NCBI RefSeq assembly: GCF_001026695.1
Contig: NZ_LDNB01000002.1
Span: 476,741 to 540,740, forward strand
Length of the DNA stretch: 64,000 nt
DNA from: Neobacillus vireti
GTDB lineage: Bacteria; Bacillota; Bacilli; Bacillales; Cytobacillaceae
Direction: 5' to 3'
Of this stretch, positions 40,750 through 50,397 are shown one piece after another. The stretch's first letter is position 1, and every line of letters begins with the position of its first letter. Under the pieces are notes generated by a model. The model saw only the letters and a program-made list of their open reading frames with translations. It did not search any database and was not told the origin of the DNA. A program made the translations under genes and the position numbers.

Positions 40750-41505
40750 ATGAATAAAGATATTCAAAAAAATGATACTGATAACCAAGAAGGCGGAGAG
40801 CCGCAGAAAGAAGAAAAGGCTCCTTCTGCCTTAATGGAAAAAATTCAGCAGCTTGGGCAAACAAATGTGCCACAACTTTCACAGGATTCAAAAATTCATT
40901 GTTTAACGATTATTGGGCAAATTGAAGGACATTTAGCCCTGCCGCCGCAAAATAAAACAACAAAATATGAACATATAATTCCTCAGCTTGTAGCGATTGA
41001 ACAAAACCCCAAGATTGAAGGAGTTTTGATTATTTTGAATACCGTTGGCGGCGATGTGGAAGCGGGTCTAGCGATTTCCGAAATGCTTGCGACACTTTCA
41101 AAACCGACTGTTTCAATTGTATTAGGCGGCGGGCATTCAATTGGTGTACCAATTGCTGTATCCTGTGACTATTCATATATTGCTGAAACGGCTACCATGA
41201 CCATTCATCCGATTCGTTTAACAGGTCTTGTGATTGGCGTCCCGGCAACATTTGAATATTTGGATAAAATGCAGGAGCGGGTAGTCAATTTTGTTACGAA
41301 GCATTCAAAAATAACCGAAGAGACGTTTAAAGATTTAATGTTTGCAAAAGGGAATTTAACAAGGGATATCGGCACGAATGTTATTGGTGTGGATGCCGTG
41401 AAATATGGATTAATAGATGATGTCGGCGGTCTTGGACAGGCAATGAAGAAGTTAAATGAAATGATTGATTTGCAAAAAGGAAAGAATGAGGGGCTGATTC
41501 AGTGA
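40750..41505 (+). CDS. tepA: ClpP-like serine protease TepA
   Basis: Translocation-enhancing protein, a cytosolic ClpP/SppA-fold protease implicated in B. subtilis in secretion and signal-peptide degradation. The 251 residues have the oxyanion/GG motif [13 protein letters not shown], the nucleophile Ser in [11 protein letters not shown] and ATMTIHPIR. The first 45 residues are charged and likely disordered. The ATG at 40750 follows GAAGGGAG; the upstream open codons lie in the hairpin. Its stop overlaps ylzJ by four bases. Confidence 0.92.
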   Translation: MNKDIQKNDTDNQEGGEPQKEEKAPSALMEKIQQLGQTNVPQLSQDSKIHCLTIIGQIEGHLALPPQNKTTKYEHIIPQLVAIEQNPKIEGVLIILNTVGGDVEAGLAISEMLATLSKPTVSIVLGGGHSIGVPIAVSCDYSYIAETATMTIHPIRLTGLVIGVPATFEYLDKMQERVVNFVTKHSKITEETFKDLMFAKGNLTRDIGTNVIGVDAVKYGLIDDVGGLGQAMKKLNEMIDLQKGKNEGLIQ

Positions 41506-41735
41506 TTTTATATACGATGATGCCGAATGAGCTAATATTTCCATATGAAGCTGACATGATGAATAAACAACAGATGATTACCTTTCAGGGGATACCGCTA
41601 TTGGTAGATGCTGCTGACCAGCAAAATGTTCAGGTTGTCCGCATTCTAAGCAGCGACCCCCAGCATTTTTTGGACGAACGGATTTGCCCTGGGGCAAAAA
41701 TTTCCGTGAACCAGGAAGGATTGTCCGCATTGTAG
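41502..41735 (+). CDS. ylzJ: YlzJ-like protein
   Basis: A 77-residue protein of the YlzJ family, recognised by [14 protein letters not shown] and the [19 protein letters not shown] segment. It starts with GTG overlapping the tepA stop (GTGA) and is translationally coupled. The function is unknown; it is conserved between tepA and spoIIIE in Bacillus. Confidence 0.88.
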   Translation: MILYTMMPNELIFPYEADMMNKQQMITFQGIPLLVDAADQQNVQVVRILSSDPQHFLDERICPGAKISVNQEGLSAL

Positions 41736-41767
41736 TAATAGAGTATGGTATAATCGGGATATGTAAA

Positions 41768-41800
41768 CAGGAGCAGCCAAATCGGCTGCTCTCCTTTTTC
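41768..41800 (+). terminator. tepA-ylzJ terminator
   Basis: GAGCAGCC pairs with GGCTGCTC with a 5-base loop, then CCTTTTTC. Confidence 0.8.
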
Positions 41801-41847
41801 TTCAAATAAAAAATGGCGACCATAAATAATACATACAAGGTGATTAG

Positions 41848-44196
41848 ATGGCTAAGAAAAAGAGAAGACAATCAAAAAAAAGAGATATCCATTTAAAACG
41901 GACCGTCCAATATGAACTATCCGCACTTGCAATATTAGCGTTAGCAATTATTTCAATCGCAAAGCTGGGGGCAGTTGGCAATGCGACGGTTCTCTTTTTT
42001 CGTTTCTGGATGGGTGAATGGTACATGCTGGGATTAATCGGGCTGGTGATATTAAGTGTGTATTTAATGTGGAAACGGGAAATTCCCTTTTTTTTTCATA
42101 TTAAGCTAGTTGGCAGCTATTTCTTTGTTTCGGCCATTTTGCTGCTTAGTCATGTAACCCTCTTTCATAATTTGACGAACAATGGGAAGTTTATGAACCC
42201 TAGTGTAATCGCAAATACATGGGAATTATTTCGGATGGAAATAAAAGGAGAAGCAAGCACGCAAGATTTAGGCGGTGGAATTCTCGGAGCAATATTATAT
42301 GCGCTATTTCATTACTTGTTTGCAGAAACAGGCACGAAAATTATTGCCTTTATCTTTATCATTATTGGTATTATTCTACTTACCGGAAAATCGTTTGGAG
42401 ACTTTATAGGAAAAGTTATCCTTACCCTGATAGATTTTTCAAAAAATCAATGGCAAGCCTTTAAAACGGATATGTCTGATTGGAAACAAAAACAACAGGA
42501 ACGTAAAACGGAGTTGAAAGTTCAGAAACAACAAGCAAAAGAAAAACGCCAAGATGCCAGCGTACCTGAGATAAAAGGAAGGCTGCAGCCTAAGCAGGAA
42601 GAAATCAAAATTCCTGAGCCGATTATTTCTAGTTTTGCTGATAGGGCCTACTTAGAAGAGGCACCAAAGGATAAAGGTCCAAAAGAGCTTGAGAATGAAA
42701 GGAATGGCGCCCCAGAAGAAAAAGCAGATGATGATGCACCACCAATCACGTTTACGGAAGTGGAAAATGTCGCTTACGAATTGCCGCCGCTTAGACTGTT
42801 AAAGTTACCGAAGAAAACAGACCAAAGTGGGGAATATGAGCTTATCCATGCCAATGCCGCAAAACTGGAACGGACATTTCAAAGCTTTGGGGTGAAGGCA
42901 CGTGTTACCCAAGTGCATTTAGGTCCGGCTGTTACAAAATATGAGGTCCATCCAGATGTAGGTGTGAAGGTAAGCAAAATTGTCAGCCTAAGTGATGACC
43001 TGGCATTAGCCCTTGCTGCCAAAGATATTCGAATTGAAGCTCCTATCCCGGGAAAATCAGCCATTGGCATTGAAGTTCCAAATTCAGAGGTGGCGATGGT
43101 TTCCCTAAGGGAGGTTCTAGAAGCTACCCAAAATGACAAACCTGATGCAAAACTTCTAATCGGTCTTGGCAGGGATATAACCGGTGAAGCGGTTCTCGCT
43201 GAATTAAATAAGATGCCCCATTTACTCGTAGCGGGGGCAACAGGGAGCGGGAAAAGTGTCTGCATTAATGGGATCATTTCCAGTATATTAATGAGGGCAA
43301 AACCACATGAAGTGAAATTAATGATGATTGATCCGAAGATGGTTGAACTAAATGTTTACAACGGAATCCCCCATTTGTTAGCGCCAGTTGTTACCGATGC
43401 TAAGAAAGCGTCACAAGCATTAAAAAAGGTAGTCAACGAAATGGAAAGACGTTATGAATTGTTTTCCCATACCGGAACACGTAATATTGAAGGCTATAAT
43501 GATCATGTAAGAAGGCATAATCTTGAAGAAAATGACAAGCAGCCGTTATTACCGTATATTGTCGTCATTGTTGATGAATTGGCCGACTTAATGATGGTCG
43601 CTTCATCAGATGTGGAAGACTCAATTACCCGTCTTGCACAAATGGCTCGTGCAGCAGGCATTCACTTAATCATTGCTACTCAAAGACCATCTGTTGATGT
43701 CATTACGGGAGTGATAAAAGCAAATATTCCATCAAGGATTGCTTTCGCGGTTTCGAGCGCTACCGATTCAAGAACAATATTGGATATGGGGGGAGCCGAA
43801 AAGCTGCTTGGCAGAGGAGATATGTTATTCTTGCCAGTAGGTGCATCAAAACCAGTACGTGTCCAAGGAGCTTTCCTTTCAGACGAGGAGGTTGAAAATA
43901 CAGTCGAATTTGTTATTTCTCAACAAAAGGCACAATATCAAGAAGAGATGATACCTGATGATATACCCGAGGTAACAGGTGCTGTCGATGATGATCTATA
44001 TGATGAGGCCGTTGAGCTAATCGTAGAAATGCAAACCGCATCCGTTTCCATGCTCCAGCGCCGCTTCCGAATCGGTTATACACGAGCCGCACGGCTAATA
44101 GATGAAATGGAAGCACGTGGTGTAGTTGGTCCATATGAAGGAAGCAAACCGCGCGCAGTGTTACAAACAAAACCAAAAGAAGAACAGTCGTCATAA
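41848..44196 (+). CDS. spoIIIE: DNA translocase SpoIIIE/FtsK
   Basis: Membrane-anchored ATPase that pumps the chromosome into the forespore and clears DNA from septa. The 782 residues have an N-terminal domain with about four hydrophobic segments (to residue 180), a charged linker (about 195-330), then the motor with Walker [15 protein letters not shown] and Walker [12 protein letters not shown], and a C-terminal gamma winged-helix that reads chromosome polarity ([20 protein letters not shown]). AAGGTGATTAG precedes the ATG. A terminator follows the stop. Confidence 0.97.
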   Translation: MAKKKRRQSKKRDIHLKRTVQYELSALAILALAIISIAKLGAVGNATVLFFRFWMGEWYMLGLIGLVILSVYLMWKREIPFFFHIKLVGSYFFVSAILLLSHVTLFHNLTNNGKFMNPSVIANTWELFRMEIKGEASTQDLGGGILGAILYALFHYLFAETGTKIIAFIFIIIGIILLTGKSFGDFIGKVILTLIDFSKNQWQAFKTDMSDWKQKQQERKTELKVQKQQAKEKRQDASVPEIKGRLQPKQEEIKIPEPIISSFADRAYLEEAPKDKGPKELENERNGAPEEKADDDAPPITFTEVENVAYELPPLRLLKLPKKTDQSGEYELIHANAAKLERTFQSFGVKARVTQVHLGPAVTKYEVHPDVGVKVSKIVSLSDDLALALAAKDIRIEAPIPGKSAIGIEVPNSEVAMVSLREVLEATQNDKPDAKLLIGLGRDITGEAVLAELNKMPHLLVAGATGSGKSVCINGIISSILMRAKPHEVKLMMIDPKMVELNVYNGIPHLLAPVVTDAKKASQALKKVVNEMERRYELFSHTGTRNIEGYNDHVRRHNLEENDKQPLLPYIVVIVDELADLMMVASSDVEDSITRLAQMARAAGIHLIIATQRPSVDVITGVIKANIPSRIAFAVSSATDSRTILDMGGAEKLLGRGDMLFLPVGASKPVRVQGAFLSDEEVENTVEFVISQQKAQYQEEMIPDDIPEVTGAVDDDLYDEAVELIVEMQTASVSMLQRRFRIGYTRAARLIDEMEARGVVGPYEGSKPRAVLQTKPKEEQSS

Positions 44197-44200
44197 ATAA

Positions 44201-44227
44201 AAAAAGAGCCGTTTGGCTCTTTTTTTA
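44201..44227 (+). terminator. spoIIIE terminator
   Basis: AAAAAGAGCC, a GTTT loop, GGCTCTTTTT and further T residues. Confidence 0.95.
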
Positions 44228-44231
44228 TACT

Positions 44232-44246
44232 AATTTTCAGAAAACT
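44232..44246 (+). promoter_or_regulatory. Near-consensus CodY-binding site
   Basis: AATTTTCAGAAAACT differs from the CodY consensus AATTTTCWGAAAATT at one position of 15. It lies right after the spoIIIE terminator and about 275 bases before the GntR gene. CodY is encoded in this window at 7276. Confidence 0.7.
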
Positions 44247-44270
44247 TGATACTATAGTATTAGGAGGTGA

Positions 44271-44345
44271 ATGACCAAAAACAAGAAAAATACCTACTTT
44301 TATCCTAAAATATCATTTTCGTTCATTTTAAATATTATATTATAG
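44271..44345 (+). CDS. Possible small ORF of 24 codons next to the CodY site
   Basis: An ATG follows AGGAGGTGA directly (44262-44270), and the frame runs 24 codons to TAG: a basic start MTKNKKNTYFYPK followed by a hydrophobic ISFSFILNIIL. The spacing from GGAGG to the ATG is only 3 bases, below the optimum. I know no family for it. It could be a leader peptide or chance. The rest of the 324-base spoIIIE-gntR gap is AT-rich, with a palindrome at 44478. Confidence 0.3.
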   Translation: MTKNKKNTYFYPKISFSFILNIIL

Positions 44346-44477
44346 CAGATTTTTATACAAAAATATCAGTAACTTTATGACATTTCGTTAATTCAGACTT
44401 TTTCCGACGAAATTTTTAATTTCTATTTATTTATCTCGAAAAAAATGTTACTATAAATCTCGATTAGTAGGAATGAT

Positions 44478-44491
44478 ATCAGATGTCTGAT
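44478..44491. promoter_or_regulatory. 14-bp palindrome before gntR, candidate operator
   Basis: ATCAGA-TG-TCTGAT is a perfect inverted repeat 29 bases before the start of the GntR-type regulator, a usual place for an autoregulatory operator. It does not match the GT-N-TA core often quoted for the HutC subfamily, so ownership is uncertain. Confidence 0.45.
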
Positions 44492-44520
44492 GTCTTAGGA
44501 AAAGGCCTGGAGGAAACAGC

Positions 44521-45246
44521 ATGTCTATTAAGTCAGATAACCGGCATTTATACTTACAAGTGATCGATCGGTTAAAGCAAGATATTGAACACGGAGTATA
44601 CAAAGAAAAAGAAAAATTACCTTCTGAATTCGATCTTGCTAAACAGCTTGGTGTAAGCAGGGCAACTCTTCGGGAAGCGTTACGTATTCTTGAAGAAGAA
44701 AACGTTATCATTAGACGCCATGGTGTCGGAACGTTTGTTAATGCGAAGCCGCTGTTTACTTCCGGTATTGAGCAGCTTAATAGTGTCACTGACATGATTA
44801 AACAAGTTGGTATGAAACCTGGCACTATTTTCTTAAGTTCATCAACGCTTAGTCCTACCGATGAGGATATTCGTCGTTTCACATGTTCTGCTGGTGAGGA
44901 AATTTTCGTGATGGAGAGGGTTAGAACCGCAAATGGGGAACCAGTCGTCTATTGTGTCGATAAGGTGCCTGAAAGAATTTTGCCTAAAACATTTTCCTAT
45001 GAGGAAGAATCCATCTTCCATATTTTGGACGAGGGGGCAAACCGAAGAATTACATACGCGGTTGCCCAAATCGAGCCAATTGGCTATCATGAAAGAATTT
45101 CCCCGATCTTAGAATGTGATCCTGAAACAGCATTGTTAGTATTAAAACAAATGCATTTCAACGAATTAGATGAACCAATCCTGTATTCGGTAAACTATTT
45201 TAAAGCGGACAAATTTAGTTTTCATGTATTAAGGAAGCGAACATAA
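44521..45246 (+). CDS. ymfC: GntR family regulator, HutC/UTRA type (YmfC-like)
   Basis: A 241-residue repressor-type regulator. The N-terminal winged helix has [20 protein letters not shown] and [12 protein letters not shown]. The C-terminal UTRA ligand domain runs from about residue 95 ([20 protein letters not shown]). AGGAAACAGC-type sequence with CCTGGAGG precedes the ATG. It probably controls the nucleoside importer that follows 85 bases later, perhaps with a nucleoside or sugar ligand; that is inference from adjacency. Its position after spoIIIE matches ymfC. Confidence 0.88.
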   Translation: MSIKSDNRHLYLQVIDRLKQDIEHGVYKEKEKLPSEFDLAKQLGVSRATLREALRILEEENVIIRRHGVGTFVNAKPLFTSGIEQLNSVTDMIKQVGMKPGTIFLSSSTLSPTDEDIRRFTCSAGEEIFVMERVRTANGEPVVYCVDKVPERILPKTFSYEEESIFHILDEGANRRITYAVAQIEPIGYHERISPILECDPETALLVLKQMHFNELDEPILYSVNYFKADKFSFHVLRKRT

Positions 45247-45259
45247 ATTTTTTTCCTTT

Positions 45260-45289
45260 TTGAAAACGCAATCAGTCTTGCTCTATTAA
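45260..45289 (+). promoter_or_regulatory. Candidate sigma-A promoter of the BMP transporter operon
   Basis: TTGAAA and TATTAA are separated by 18 bases, about 43 bases before the lipoprotein start. No purine riboswitch is visible in the short leader. Confidence 0.5.
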
Positions 45290-45331
45290 ATTCCTACAAT
45301 ATCAAACATAATTCATAGGGGGTACAATACC

Positions 45332-46414
45332 TTGAAAAAGCGTAAAATTGGAATGGCGCTATCACTTGTTCTTGCTGCTGGAACACTTTTAGGTGCTTGT
45401 GGAAAAAGTGATAACAAAGACACTGATACTTCTAAAGGTGGAGACAAAGAAAAAGCTTTTTCTGTAGCTATGGTTACTGACGTTGGTGGTGTTGATGACA
45501 AGTCATTTAACCAATCTGCTTGGGAAGGTCTACAAAAGTTTGGTGCAGACAACGGTTTGAAAAAAGGTCAAGGCGGATTTGATTACCTTCAATCTACTTC
45601 CGATGCTGATTACACAACAAACTTGAATTCTCTTGCTCGTAAAGGCTTTGATTTAGTATATGGTATCGGCTTCTTAATGCATGACGCGGTTGATGGAATC
45701 GCAAAACAACAACCAAAAACAAACTTTGCAATCATCGATGATGAAGTAAAACAACCAAACGTTGCCAGTGTTCTTTTCAAAGAGCAAGAAGCAGCTTTCC
45801 TTGCTGGTGTAGCTGCAGCTCTTACAACAAAAACGAACCATATCGGATTCATTGGCGGTATGGAAATCCCAGTTATTGAACGTTTTGAAGCTGGTTTCCT
45901 AGCAGGCGTTCAAGCTGCAAAACCAGAAGTAAAAGTTGATGTTAAATATTCAGGCGCATTTGACAAAGCTGAGCTTGGTCAAACAATCGCTTCTACAATG
46001 TACGCTTCAGGTGCTGATGTCGTCTTCCACGCTGCCGGTGCAACTGGAAACGGTTTATTCAAAGAAGCTGGTGACTTAAAGAAAAAAGATTCAGCACGTG
46101 AAATTTGGGCAATTGGTGTAGACCGTGACCAAAACGACATGGGTCCTGATGTAGTTCTAACATCTGCGATTAAACGTGTTGACGTTGCAGTTGTTGACAT
46201 CGCTAATAAAGCAAAAGATGGGAAATTCCCAGGCGGCGAAACAGCAATCTATGGTTTACAAGAAGATGGTGTTGGTTTAGCTCCTATTAATGCTAAAGCA
46301 GCAAATAAAGATGCTATTGATAAAGCAGTAAAAGAATGGGTTGAAAAGATTAAATCAGGTAATGTTAAAGTTCCTGGAACTCGTGATGAATTAAAAACAT
46401 TTAGCGCAAAATAA
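45332..46414 (+). CDS. BMP family nucleoside-binding lipoprotein
   Basis: Extracytoplasmic substrate-binding lipoprotein of a nucleoside ABC importer (PnrA/Med/NupN type). The 360-residue precursor has a basic start, a hydrophobic stretch and the lipobox LLGAC with Cys23, followed by a charged Ser/Asp/Lys linker. BMP domain motifs include [20 protein letters not shown] and [13 protein letters not shown]. It starts with TTG after a GGGGGTAC site. It is probably the ortholog or paralog of B. subtilis NupN. The ligand is likely purine nucleosides, by family. Confidence 0.9.
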   Translation: MKKRKIGMALSLVLAAGTLLGACGKSDNKDTDTSKGGDKEKAFSVAMVTDVGGVDDKSFNQSAWEGLQKFGADNGLKKGQGGFDYLQSTSDADYTTNLNSLARKGFDLVYGIGFLMHDAVDGIAKQQPKTNFAIIDDEVKQPNVASVLFKEQEAAFLAGVAAALTTKTNHIGFIGGMEIPVIERFEAGFLAGVQAAKPEVKVDVKYSGAFDKAELGQTIASTMYASGADVVFHAAGATGNGLFKEAGDLKKKDSAREIWAIGVDRDQNDMGPDVVLTSAIKRVDVAVVDIANKAKDGKFPGGETAIYGLQEDGVGLAPINAKAANKDAIDKAVKEWVEKIKSGNVKVPGTRDELKTFSAK

Positions 46415-46423
46415 TACAACTGT

Positions 46424-46517
46424 GGAATAAGCGGGATGTTACCTGCCTGCTTATTCCTACTTAATGAAATCTTAACTGAAGTGTAGAACCCTACATTCTG
46501 CATTTCATTTAAGATTT
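46424..46517 (+). promoter_or_regulatory. Two hairpins, the second with alternative pairings, between the lipoprotein and ATPase genes
   Basis: Hairpin 1: GGAATAAGC (46424-46432) with GCTTATTCC (46449-46457). Hairpin 2: AAATCTTAA (46467-46475) with TTAAGATTT (46509-46517) around an inner TGTAG/CTACA stem. An alternative pairs ATGAAAT (46464-46470) with ATTTCAT (46502-46508) and excludes the outer part of hairpin 2. There is no T run. Such structures often stabilise the upstream mRNA so that the binding protein is made in excess over the channel. Confidence 0.65.
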
Positions 46518-46620
46518 TAGTGGGGAGAAATTCCCTGTTTTTTTAAAATTCGGAAAGGTCTGACCTCTTACTACTATTGGTCGAAATTTCCTTTTATCTT
46601 ATCGCAGGGAGTGAGAAAAG

Positions 46621-48156
46621 ATGGAATTTGTAATTGAAATGCTCAACATTCGTAAGGAATTTGGCAATTTCGTCGCGAATGATAACATTACCCTTCAACT
46701 GAAAAAGGGAGAAATTCATGCTTTACTCGGAGAAAATGGTGCAGGAAAATCTACATTAATGAATGTTCTGTTCGGTTTATATCAGCCAGAACAAGGTGAG
46801 ATTCGTGTAAAGGGAAATCCGGTGCACATTTCCAACCCGAATATTGCCAACGAGCTTGGAATCGGAATGGTTCACCAGCATTTTATGCTTGTTGATAAGT
46901 TCACAGTTACAGAGAACATTATTCTCGGTAAAGAAATTACCAGTGGCGGGCGAATCAACCTTAAACAGGCTGAGAAAGAAGTCCGCGACATTTCTGAACG
47001 TTATGGATTGGCTGTTGACCCCCAAGCGAAAATTTCCGATATTACTGTTGGAATGCAGCAACGGGTAGAAATATTAAAAACACTTTATCGTGGGGCTGAG
47101 ATTTTAATATTCGACGAACCAACAGCTGTACTAACACCGCAAGAAATAAAAGAACTTATTCAAATAATGAAAACACTTATTAAAGAGGGTAAATCAATTA
47201 TCCTTATTACTCATAAATTGAAAGAAATTATGGAAGTTGCCGACCGTTGTACAGTCATTCGAAAAGGAAAAGGAATTGGGACGGTTAATGTTAGTGAAAC
47301 AAATCCTAATGAATTAGCCAGCCTAATGGTCGGTCGTGAAGTTGATTTTAAAACAGAAAAATCACCAGCAGATCCAAAACAAGATGTTTTGGATATTAAA
47401 GATTTAGTAGTAAAGGATTCTCGTGGAGTGACGGTTGTCAACGGGTTGAATTTATCCGTTCGTGCCGGTGAAATTGTTGGTATTGCCGGTATTGATGGTA
47501 ATGGGCAATCTGAATTTATTGAAGCGATTACCGGTCTTAGAAAAGCCGAAAAAGGCAGCGTCATGTTGAATGGAAAAGAGCTGTTTGGACTTTCTTCAAG
47601 AAAAATCACAGAATCGGGAATTGGTCATATTCCTCAAGATCGCCATAAGCATGGATTGGTATTGAATTACCCAATCGGCGAGAACATGGTTTTACAAACT
47701 TATTATAAACGGCCATTTTCGAAAAACGGGATCTTGAACTTTAAGGAAATTTACAATAAAGCAAGAACTTTAATTAAAGAGTTTGACGTTCGGACACCAA
47801 GTGAATATGTTCTAGCACGGGCTCTTTCTGGCGGGAATCAACAAAAAGCAATCATTGGCCGCGAAGTGGATAGAAACCCGGATTTATTAATTGCTGCACA
47901 ACCGACACGTGGTCTGGATGTGGGTGCGATTGAGTTTATTCATAAACGGTTAATTGAACAGCGTGACAATGGAAAAGCTGTTTTACTAGTGTCATTCGAG
48001 TTGGATGAAATTATAAATGTCAGCGATCGGATTGCTGTCATTTATGAAGGTCAAATTGTTGCCGTTGTCGATCCAAAAGAAACGACAGAGCAAGAGCTCG
48101 GATTGCTGATGGCAGGCTCGAATCGAAAAGAAGCGGGGGAAGGAACACATGTCTAA
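46621..48156 (+). CDS. nupO: Nucleoside ABC transporter ATP-binding protein (NupO-like)
   Basis: Double-domain ABC ATPase (511 residues) of the sugar/nucleoside CUT2 type. Domain 1 has Walker A GENGAGKSTLMN and FDEPTAVLTPQE. Domain 2 has a degenerate Walker A (GIDGNGQSEFIE) and signature LSGGNQQKAIIGRE; this asymmetry is normal for the family. GGGAGTGAG precedes the ATG. It overlaps nupP by eight bases. Confidence 0.93.
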   Translation: MEFVIEMLNIRKEFGNFVANDNITLQLKKGEIHALLGENGAGKSTLMNVLFGLYQPEQGEIRVKGNPVHISNPNIANELGIGMVHQHFMLVDKFTVTENIILGKEITSGGRINLKQAEKEVRDISERYGLAVDPQAKISDITVGMQQRVEILKTLYRGAEILIFDEPTAVLTPQEIKELIQIMKTLIKEGKSIILITHKLKEIMEVADRCTVIRKGKGIGTVNVSETNPNELASLMVGREVDFKTEKSPADPKQDVLDIKDLVVKDSRGVTVVNGLNLSVRAGEIVGIAGIDGNGQSEFIEAITGLRKAEKGSVMLNGKELFGLSSRKITESGIGHIPQDRHKHGLVLNYPIGENMVLQTYYKRPFSKNGILNFKEIYNKARTLIKEFDVRTPSEYVLARALSGGNQQKAIIGREVDRNPDLLIAAQPTRGLDVGAIEFIHKRLIEQRDNGKAVLLVSFELDEIINVSDRIAVIYEGQIVAVVDPKETTEQELGLLMAGSNRKEAGEGTHV

Positions 48157-49192
48157 ACGCTTAGTAAATATTTTAACACCTATTTTTGCCGTAATATTAG
48201 GGATCATATTTGGAACAATCATCATGCTTGTAAGTGGATACAATCCAATCGAGGCATTTATTGCATTAGGGCAAGGGGCTTTTGGAGATGTGTATCAAAT
48301 TGGTGAGGTCGTTAGACAGGTAACACCATATATTTTAGCGGGTCTTGCCGTTGCCTTTGCCTTTCGGGTTGGTTTATTTAATATTGGGGTTGAAGGTCAA
48401 TTTATCGTGGGCTGGCTTGCGGCTGTTTGGGTTGGAGTAACCTTCGACCTTCCTGCAATCATTCATTTACCACTTGCCATTTTAGCCGCAATGATAGCCG
48501 GTGGTCTTTGGGCCTTCGTTCCAGGTTTGTTAAAGGCTCGTTTCCGCGTCCATGAGGTTATTGTTACGATCATGATGAACTATATTGCCTTGCACACTGT
48601 TAACTACATTGTTAATACGAAAATGAACCAGGGTTCATCAAAAACCGCGAAGATTCATGAAACTGCGTCATTACGTTCTGAGTGGCTGTCAGACTTTACT
48701 ACTGGGTCTTCCATCCACTGGGGTATTATCATTGCCATTATTTGTTGTTTTATCATGTGGTTCCTATTAGAGAAAACTACAAGGGGCTATGAATTACGTG
48801 CCGTTGGTTTCAATCAGGATGCTGCTCATTATGCAGGTATGAATGTAAATAAAAATATTATTCTTTCCATGGTTATTTCCGGATGTTTTGCTGGAATTGC
48901 TGGTGCGATGGAAGGGTTAGGAACTTTCGGTTATATGGCTGTTCAAGGCGGGTTTACTGGTGTCGGATTTAACGGAATCGCCGTAGCGTTATTAGGCGGC
49001 AATACGGCACTTGGGGTATTCTTCGCAGCTTTATTATTTGGTATTTTAAAAATTGGTGCCTTATCGATGCCGCTTGCAGGGGTGCCGAAAGAATTAGTTG
49101 ATATCATTATTGCCTTGATTGTATTCTTCGTGGCATCAAGCTACATCATAAGGATTGTTCTTGAACGATTCAGCAAAAAGGAGGTGAAGTAA
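48149..49192 (+). CDS. nupP: Nucleoside ABC transporter permease (NupP-like)
   Basis: A 347-residue integral membrane protein with many hydrophobic segments and the family loops FNIGVEGQFIVGWLAA and GYELRAVGFNQDAAHYAGMN. The latter lies near the ATPase-coupling region of BPD_transp_2 permeases. Its start overlaps the nupO stop region by eight bases. It forms a heterodimeric channel with the next gene product. Confidence 0.93.
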   Translation: MSKRLVNILTPIFAVILGIIFGTIIMLVSGYNPIEAFIALGQGAFGDVYQIGEVVRQVTPYILAGLAVAFAFRVGLFNIGVEGQFIVGWLAAVWVGVTFDLPAIIHLPLAILAAMIAGGLWAFVPGLLKARFRVHEVIVTIMMNYIALHTVNYIVNTKMNQGSSKTAKIHETASLRSEWLSDFTTGSSIHWGIIIAIICCFIMWFLLEKTTRGYELRAVGFNQDAAHYAGMNVNKNIILSMVISGCFAGIAGAMEGLGTFGYMAVQGGFTGVGFNGIAVALLGGNTALGVFFAALLFGILKIGALSMPLAGVPKELVDIIIALIVFFVASSYIIRIVLERFSKKEVK

Positions 49193-49193
49193 G

Positions 49194-50219
49194 ATGAGTG
49201 GATTATTATTTTCTCTATCAAACACTGTTCTTGCCACCGCTTCTAATGGTCATAGCGGCTTAAGCTTAATGCAAATATTAATGATTGTTGTTCCGTCAAC
49301 ATTATTATGGGCAGCCCCATTAGTCTTCACTTCATTAGGAGGAGTTTTCTCCGAGCGTTCTGGGGTTGTAAATATCGGTCTAGAAGGTTTAATGGTTATT
49401 GGCGCATTCTCATCAATAGTCTTTAACTTAACATTTTCAGATACCTTTGGAAGTGCGACACCTTGGATTGCTTTATTGGTTGCGATGGCTGCCGGTGCGA
49501 TTTTCTCGATTCTGCATGCGGTCGCAGCGATTACCTTCCGTGCTGACCATACGGTTTCCGGGGTAGCGATTAACTTGCTTGCAGTTGGTTTAACCATGTT
49601 CCTAGTCAAGTTAATTTATGATAAAGGTGAAACAGATATTATTAAGCATAGTTTTGGTAAAGTCGATATTCCAATTCTGAAAAAGATACCATACATTGGA
49701 GAAATATTTTTCCAAAACACGTATTGGACTTCATTTGTAGCGATTATTGTCGCTGTTATTGCCTGGTTCTTTATTTATAAAACTCCATTCGGCTTACGTC
49801 TTCGCTCTGTTGGTGAACATCCAATGGCGGCTGATACGATGGGGATTAATGTAACAAAAATGCGTTATTATGGCGTTATTATCTCTGGAGCACTTGGTGG
49901 TATTGGCGGTGGCGTCTATGCCCAATCTATTTCTCAAAACTTTAACCATGCCACCATCAGCGGTCAAGGTTTCATGGCGTTGGCCGCAATGATTTTCGGT
50001 AAATGGCATCCGCTTGGTGCGATGGGTGCTGCGTTATTCTTTGGTTTTGCCCAAAGTATTAGTATTATTGGATCAAGCTTACCTTTCTTAAGCAACATTC
50101 CAAACGTCTATTTGTTTATTGCACCATATGTATTGACGATATTAGCACTAACTGGCTTTATCGGCCGTGCAGAAGCACCAAAAGCAGATGGTGTGCATTA
50201 CATCAAAGGAAGCAGATAA
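49194..50219 (+). CDS. nupQ: Nucleoside ABC transporter permease (NupQ-like)
   Basis: Second permease (341 residues) of the importer, with GVVNIGLEGLMVIGAFSSIV, FGLRLRSVGEHPMAADTMGI and multiple membrane helices. About 20 extra N-terminal residues compared with remembered B. subtilis NupQ (319) precede the first helix. It starts one base after the nupP stop codon, with AAAGGAGGTGAAG inside the end of nupP. It is the last gene of the transporter operon. Confidence 0.92.
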   Translation: MSGLLFSLSNTVLATASNGHSGLSLMQILMIVVPSTLLWAAPLVFTSLGGVFSERSGVVNIGLEGLMVIGAFSSIVFNLTFSDTFGSATPWIALLVAMAAGAIFSILHAVAAITFRADHTVSGVAINLLAVGLTMFLVKLIYDKGETDIIKHSFGKVDIPILKKIPYIGEIFFQNTYWTSFVAIIVAVIAWFFIYKTPFGLRLRSVGEHPMAADTMGINVTKMRYYGVIISGALGGIGGGVYAQSISQNFNHATISGQGFMALAAMIFGKWHPLGAMGAALFFGFAQSISIIGSSLPFLSNIPNVYLFIAPYVLTILALTGFIGRAEAPKADGVHYIKGSR

Positions 50220-50230
50220 TGTTAAACTTG

Positions 50231-50254
50231 GAACCCTCGATAAATCGAGGGTTC
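50231..50254 (+). terminator. Hairpin after the transporter operon
   Basis: GAACCCTCGAT and ATCGAGGGTTC form a perfect stem with a minimal loop. The tail is TTCTGC and not a T run, so termination may be weak or factor-aided. Confidence 0.6.
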
Positions 50255-50397
50255 TTCTGCGCTATAAAAGGGTAAATACTTGTATTGAACAAGCTTGGCA
50301 AATTATAGTAGAAGTATATGTTTTATTTCTGAGGAAAAACTATAAAAATGTTTACATATTGTTAAGTATGACCTTTATTAGATAAGGAGGAACGTAA

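Noticed and set aside
44451-44882. Open frame of 143 codons on the - strand across the start of the GntR gene
   Set aside because: Opposes a clear HTH-UTRA gene with a good ribosome site; no family recognised and no upstream signals on the - strand.
45247-45331. Purine riboswitch before the nucleoside importer
   Set aside because: The 85-base gap has no three-way junction sequence pattern or terminator.
50167-50385. 72-codon open frame after nupQ
   Set aside because: It overlaps the end of nupQ and the following hairpin, with no ribosome site or family similarity.
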